From: Numida meleagris
Taxonomy: Eukaryota > Chordata > Aves > Galliformes > Numididae
Assembly (NCBI RefSeq): GCF_002078875.1
Contig: NC_034411.1
Span: 52,667,069-52,731,068, forward strand
DNA: 64,000 nt
Direction of reading: 5' to 3'
The notes under the pieces are model-generated. The model did no database searches. It had not been told where the DNA came from and worked only from the letters and a program-made list of their open reading frames with translations. Every line of letters begins with the position of its first letter. Position 1 is the first letter of the stretch. Shown here in pieces: positions 59,171 to 64,000 of this stretch. Made by a program: the position numbers and the translations under genes.

Positions 59171-62073
59171 CACTTTCCCACAGACACTGATATAAATGTC
59201 AAATGATCTAATCAACACATTTTCACCTGGCTATTCTCACAACTCCTGAACTTGAAGAATAATGCACAATTGTAACTTGCACACAAACTGCACCAAAAGA
59301 CTGTGAGTCTTAAAAAAATCAGACTTAACTCCAACTTAAATGAGTAAAGTTTTCTCAGGCCTATCAATACTGGGTCTCATGGTCTTCAGAAGCCTTTCTG
59401 TTAACATTACTAAATGCTGGATCAGCTTATTCAAAAATGTCTTAAGTTTAAGCACAATAAATAGCAAGTTAAAAACAAAAGTGTCATGTCCTAAAATTTG
59501 GAATCGGTTTCATTCTCTTTTATTCACAGATAAAAGAACACATTTATTAAGTGAAGGTGGAAGGAAAATGCTAGAAGCACATCTCATTAAGTAAAAGAGA
59601 AGCAAATAGAAATCCCAGTCAGAATGAAAATATATCCTCCAATTCCAATGTAATGTAACAATACCATGTGCAGATAAAATAACAAATAAATCCATCTTAT
59701 CTGAGTGTTTCTCTTCATATCTTCACTTGTTAATTCCCATAAGTCTCTTTTTATAACACAGCCACAATAATGGGTTTTCACAGAAGGAAAGGAATATTTT
59801 TTTTCTAGCTTCTACGGAAGATAACTGATTCTGTTTGTGTGTGTGAGTTTAGAAGCAAAGCAAAATTTAATAGTGTTTATTCTGCCAGTAAGGTGAATAG
59901 AAAAAAGCTTATCTAATATTCTAAGTTAATTCAGAAAAAGATGTGGCTAATATCTTAGAAGAGTCCATGTATGGCTTTTTCAAGGTCAGGAATGAGAGAA
60001 GACTGTTTTTGTTTGTTTGTTTGTTTGTTTGTTTGTTTTTCCGCAGGTGGATATAAATAATTTTCTGTTGGACTGTCACATGTCTGAAGAGACTCCATTG
60101 ACTCTGACAAGGTTACTCTGAATAAAGATCAGTGCGACTGAAAATAGAAGCTGATTCTTTGGATTTAGATTAGAAGAAAAGCCTTTCTGATTCTGGGAAC
60201 TTACAGACATTAATGTATTTTTTTTAAAATATAAAAAGCATGCAACATAATTAACTAGTAAATGGAAAATCAGAGAACTTGAGTATAAGTTTAATAACCA
60301 GCACTACAGTTGTTTCATCAGCAAAACTGCTTCTGATCATACCAGCAACCTTTTAGCAGCATAACTCCACTAAAATGAAGACTTCTTTTTATGGATTCTC
60401 ATTATGAAAAAAATGGGTCAGTGATTCCAGTGGAGCTGATGCCATAACTGACCTAAAATTAGATCTGGCTATGGGAAGGACTTCTGAAGGTGCAGGGGAT
60501 TTGGAGTACTGCATGACTACAGTTGTTATCATATGTGATGGGTAGTCAAGTTCAAATATACCCTTGATACATAAAGTCTTCTCAAACCTAAGAGGTAGAT
60601 CTAGCCTACCCAGTAGTTAACCTATCAGCTCTAGAACTTAAAATGGAAATGAGCTCTAAGTTTTTGATGTTCTGTAAAGCTCACTTTTTGATGTACATTT
60701 TTTTTCATCTTTTTTCAATCTTGATTCTGAGATTTACCAATCTACCACAAATTAGTGCAGATCTATATTATGTAATTCGTGTTTTTTGTATTTCAAAAGC
60801 AAAAATAAACAGGTGCTTCTGTTCAATTCTTCACTGATCATTTATACCAAAATCAAGAAAAAATTTAATTAATTTCATTGGACTGCATTGTTCCAGGAAA
60901 TACCTTTTTGACAAATACAGATAAGACAATATGGAGATGAAATGGGAATATTTTCTACAATAAAGTGCAATTATATGCATCTTTTCATGAATATCTTGCA
61001 TTATTGGTACACCCAGTGCGCCCACTGGTAATGTAATATATCATCATTATGTTTATTCATCTAACTATTTTTGTAATGGTAAAGACAGACAAAAGAATCT
61101 GTAAGTTTCTGCCTTTACTACTAATTTCTTGACATTGGACAATATGACAAGCCAAACCACTTTGTGGGGACTGGATTTGTAAAAGGTCAGGTAGCTTCAT
61201 TTTTATGTAATGAAGAAAAGTAACCCAAGTGGCAGTAATTCAGATTACTTTAATGATCAAAAAACTCTCAAATTCAGCTGCATTTAGAATTTAATGTAGT
61301 GCTCATTGTAAATGATAATTACAATGAATCCATTATAGGTTGTGCAGAATGTTTCGTGAATTTCAAAAGGTTTCTTTCTGTGGCTCAGCATTAATTAAAC
61401 ATTTGTTATAAACACTTAGATACATGTCTGTCAACTTGCCAAGTTTTAGATAACAGTCACTAGCCTTTTTTAGTTCATCAAAACCACACAATGACAATCA
61501 AAGGAGCAAATGCAGCAAACAAAATGAAGAATAACGTCAAGGTTTCTTTGTACAATGCACATTACATTTTGTACCAACTATGTTGATATCAGCATCTATT
61601 CTACAAGTCTGAACACACTTTCAATGACATTATACTCTTCCTGTGCAATTTCAATTTGTTGAAATTTAAAATTGAATAACCTGTTTTGTGTTGTACTGTT
61701 TTGTTAGGATGGTCATATGAACACTGACATGTAAGACCTGACTCTATAATTGCTAATGATATGAAAGTCACATGAAATAAGGAAGCAACACATGATTGAT
61801 TGTTCTAAAACTTATTTTTTAGTATCATTCTGAAAGGTTCTATGAAGAGCACATGAGATACTATTTTTTGAAACTGTTTTACTTGTTACCACATGTAATG
61901 TAGTCTTTAGGAAAAAGAATATATATTTTCACTTTAGCAAAGTCCACTAATATTAGTAGAAATAATTACATCATCATCAGTTAGTACAGAATAAGTCATA
62001 CTTCATAATTCATCAGAATGATTGCTTCTGTATATAACAGTTTCCTTTGACCTATTGGATCTTGGCATGTTTA
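59171..62073. other. AT-rich non-coding DNA
   Basis: No exon or interspersed repeat is recognised, apart from the TTTG tract at 60006-60040. Possible conserved patch at 61200-61420, reported as a finding. Confidence 0.5.
60006..60040 (+). repeat. (TTTG)8 simple repeat
   Basis: About eight uninterrupted GTTT units followed by a short T run. Confidence 0.95.
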
Positions 62074-62441
62074 GGGATACAAAACTCATCAGAGGACTGG
62101 AACACCTCTCCTTTGAAGACAGGTTGAGAGAGCTGGGGTTCTTCAGCCTAGAGAACAGGCTCCAAGGAGACCTTAAAGCAGCTTTCCAGTACCTACAAGG
62201 AAAATGAGGACTCCTTGTCTTCATAGTGATACAACATGGGGTAACTAGAAGAGAGTAGATTAAGGCTAGATAATAATAAGAATTTCTTTACTTAAAGGTT
62301 GATGAGGCACTGGAATAGGTTTCCCAGAGAAGCTGAGGATGCCTGGAAATGTTCAAGGTCAGGTTGGATGGGGCTTTGGGCAATCTAATCTAGTGGAAGG
62401 TGTCCCTGACTCCTCCTACTCAAATCATTCTGTGATTTGAT
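62074..62441 (+). mobile_element. CR1 3' fragment, plus strand
   Basis: It starts at the ORF2 C-terminal AACTCATCAGAGGACTGG block and runs through GGTTGGATGGGGCTTTGGGC and AATCTAATCTAGTGGAAGGT to the tail TCATTCTGTGATTTGATA. The frame fragment [20 protein letters not shown] is CR1 ORF2 sequence. It is 5'-truncated and has many substitutions. Confidence 0.9.
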
Positions 62442-63680
62442 ACGGGATTAAAATGACAGTGGACAAAGAATGGATAAAATGGCAGTTAAGAATGAAAAAG
62501 AGGACAATGAATAAATATTATCTGATAATAATATTTAGGAATGTGAAAAATTACTGCTTGCTCTTTGAAAACATCTAAACTACACCAAAGGAAAGATGTG
62601 GGAAATAATTTTCTAATGCCAGGGACTAAAAATGCAACTACCGTTCATATGGGGAGGTTTTGGCATCTCTGGCATTGTGGACCTTTTAAAAAAAAAGCTT
62701 AAAAATGCCTCTCAATAAATCTATACTTGGCTAATTCTGCCTTAGACAGAATTATAGATTAGTCGGGTATTTCTCTTTGGACTCCTGTCTCCCCCATCTT
62801 TGAACACTGCAATATTGTCTTAAAACACAGATCCCTACAGGCATTCTTCATGGAAATACCATAGTTAATTGACCACTGCTAGCATCATGAATCAAAATGA
62901 AAAAAAAAAAGTCAATAATGCTTTGCAACTTGTGAGCTTGGATAAGAAATTGCACGAATGAGCATGAAAAGGAGTGATCAGTGCTGTGATTCAATAGACA
63001 CTGCAGTGAGCTCAATATACAGATTATTACATGCAGAATACATTTGTTTTACATCCATTTAAATTTTATTTGAGACCCTGGAGATCAGAAACTCAAGTAC
63101 ACAAATTAACACATATATTCTTTCACTTTAATCTTTCAATGCAGTTACCAGAATGTCTGATAAGAACCACTGATTGGCTAGTGACTGTGATAAAACACTG
63201 CAAATGCTGTCATGAAGGTTGACAATGCTAAAACTGCTTCTGAACATTTCTGATTTATTGAATTAAAGATATGGATCCCTCAACAAAGCCTCACAAGGCA
63301 CTTGCAAAGTACAAATCCCAGTTAAGTTGGGTGCCTGACTGAGAGGCTGTGGAATTGTTCTTTCTTCCTTCTTCAGCAAAAGCTGCATTAGTTGTGTGAT
63401 TTCTTATGAGTATGGTCATAATATATTTTTGCAGTTAGCATTTTTCATTCTAATTGACAGAATCAGAGCAACAGCATTTACAGCTCTGAAAGAGGAAAAT
63501 ATGTGGAAGCACATCTCCCTGGAGTACTTTTTTCCAGCAGCTTCCATATACCGTTACTCAGATCACTTTGACTGACACTAACTTCAAAATCTTTTGCTAA
63601 ACAGTTCAGGTATATTGTGGAAAACTAAAATGAAAAGCAAGTTTTTGTTGCTTTTATTTTGTTTTTTAAATTTATTTTCT
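62442..63680. other. AT-rich non-coding DNA, nothing recognised
   Basis: No exon or interspersed repeat is seen between the two plus-strand CR1 copies. Confidence 0.55.
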
Positions 63681-64000
63681 GCCTCACCTCAAGCACCTAG
63701 TACAGGTTTGGGCTCCATGATATAAGAAGGACAAAAAAACTATTAGAGAGTGTCTAAAGGAGAGTTACAAAGATGGTGAAGGGTCAGGAGGGCCAGAGGT
63801 GTACGAGTAGCAGCTGAGGTCCCTGGGTTTGTTCAGCCCAGAGCGGAGGAGCTGAGAGGAGGCCTCGTGGCGGCTGCAGCTCCTCACAGGGAGTGGAGGG
63901 GCAGCGCTGAGTTCAGCTCTCTGCTGACAGTGATAGGGCCCGAGGGAAAGGCATGGAGCTGTGTCAGGGGAGGGGCAGGTTGGGCATTAGGAAACGGTTC
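63681..64000 (+). mobile_element. CR1 LINE, runs off right edge
   Basis: Plus-strand CR1 starting in ORF2 (GCCTCACCTCAAGCACC, GTTTGGGCTCCATGATATAA) and continuing through AAGATGGTGAAGGGTCAGGA, GGTCCCTGGGTTTGTTCAGC, GAGGCCTCGTGGCGGCTGCA and GAGCTGTGTCAGGGGAGGGG. This is the GC-rich subfamily, different from the AATTAGCTAGG copies. Its 3' end lies beyond the window. Some CpGs are retained, suggesting it is not very old. Confidence 0.92.

Noticed and set aside
1..64000. tRNA, rRNA, snRNA and microRNA genes
   Set aside because: I looked for tRNA A/B-box pairs, U6/5S-like starts and long hairpins, and found none convincing. A covariance-model scan would be the proper test.

Overview
This is an AT-rich, CpG-poor, gene-free stretch of bird nuclear DNA, most likely from a galliform such as chicken or a close relative. 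Three things point there. At least fourteen fragments of CR1 (chicken repeat 1) non-LTR retrotransposon are recognisable, several ending in the typical ATTCTATG-type octamer tail. A mariner fragment matches the chicken mariner (Galluhop type) as I remember it. Three solo retroviral LTRs of one family begin TGTCATGG. I see no convincing protein-coding exon, tRNA, rRNA, CpG island or CRISPR. The longest open frames (about 115-130 codons) are no longer than expected by chance in sequence this AT-rich, or they lie inside repeats. The window is best read as intergenic or deep intronic DNA. The family names come from memory of the repeat consensus sequences, not from a search.

Layout. 1-9.4 kb is repeat-rich: an LTR-like GC-richer patch (about 1.85-2.07 kb), a CR1 3' end (2.84-3.24 kb), a solo LTR (3385-3914), a second copy of that LTR with a 210-N assembly gap inside it (5456-5934), and a 1.37-kb antisense CR1 carrying a broken reverse transcriptase (7.68-9.05 kb). 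9.4-21.6 kb holds older CR1 pieces, the clearest at 14.2-15.06 kb (minus) and 16.82-17.45 kb (plus). 22.5-23.0 kb is non-repetitive, with a CpG cluster and a nearby perfect CRE palindrome, and is the best candidate conserved non-coding element. About 28.86-29.49 kb looks like another LTR on the minus strand. 32.8-38.5 kb has five or more CR1 fragments, including an internally deleted copy at 36.08-36.81 kb. A third copy of the solo LTR lies at 41494-42022. From 42.0 to 58.6 kb I recognise no interspersed repeat apart from simple repeats and palindromes. The right end has the mariner fragment (58.62-58.86 kb), an abutting repeat piece, and two plus-strand CR1s, the last running off the window edge.

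How it fits together. The recognisable elements are molecular fossils. CR1 copies are 5'-truncated and full of stops, and the LTRs are solo, with no gag/pol/env between them. Each LTR pair of flanks carries a 5-bp target duplication (perfect in two, one mismatch in the third), so the boundaries are exact. I did not find an undescribed biological system. The parts most worth checking are the possible conserved regulatory elements in the non-repeat DNA, the LTR family with its promoter-deletion variant, and several palindromes.
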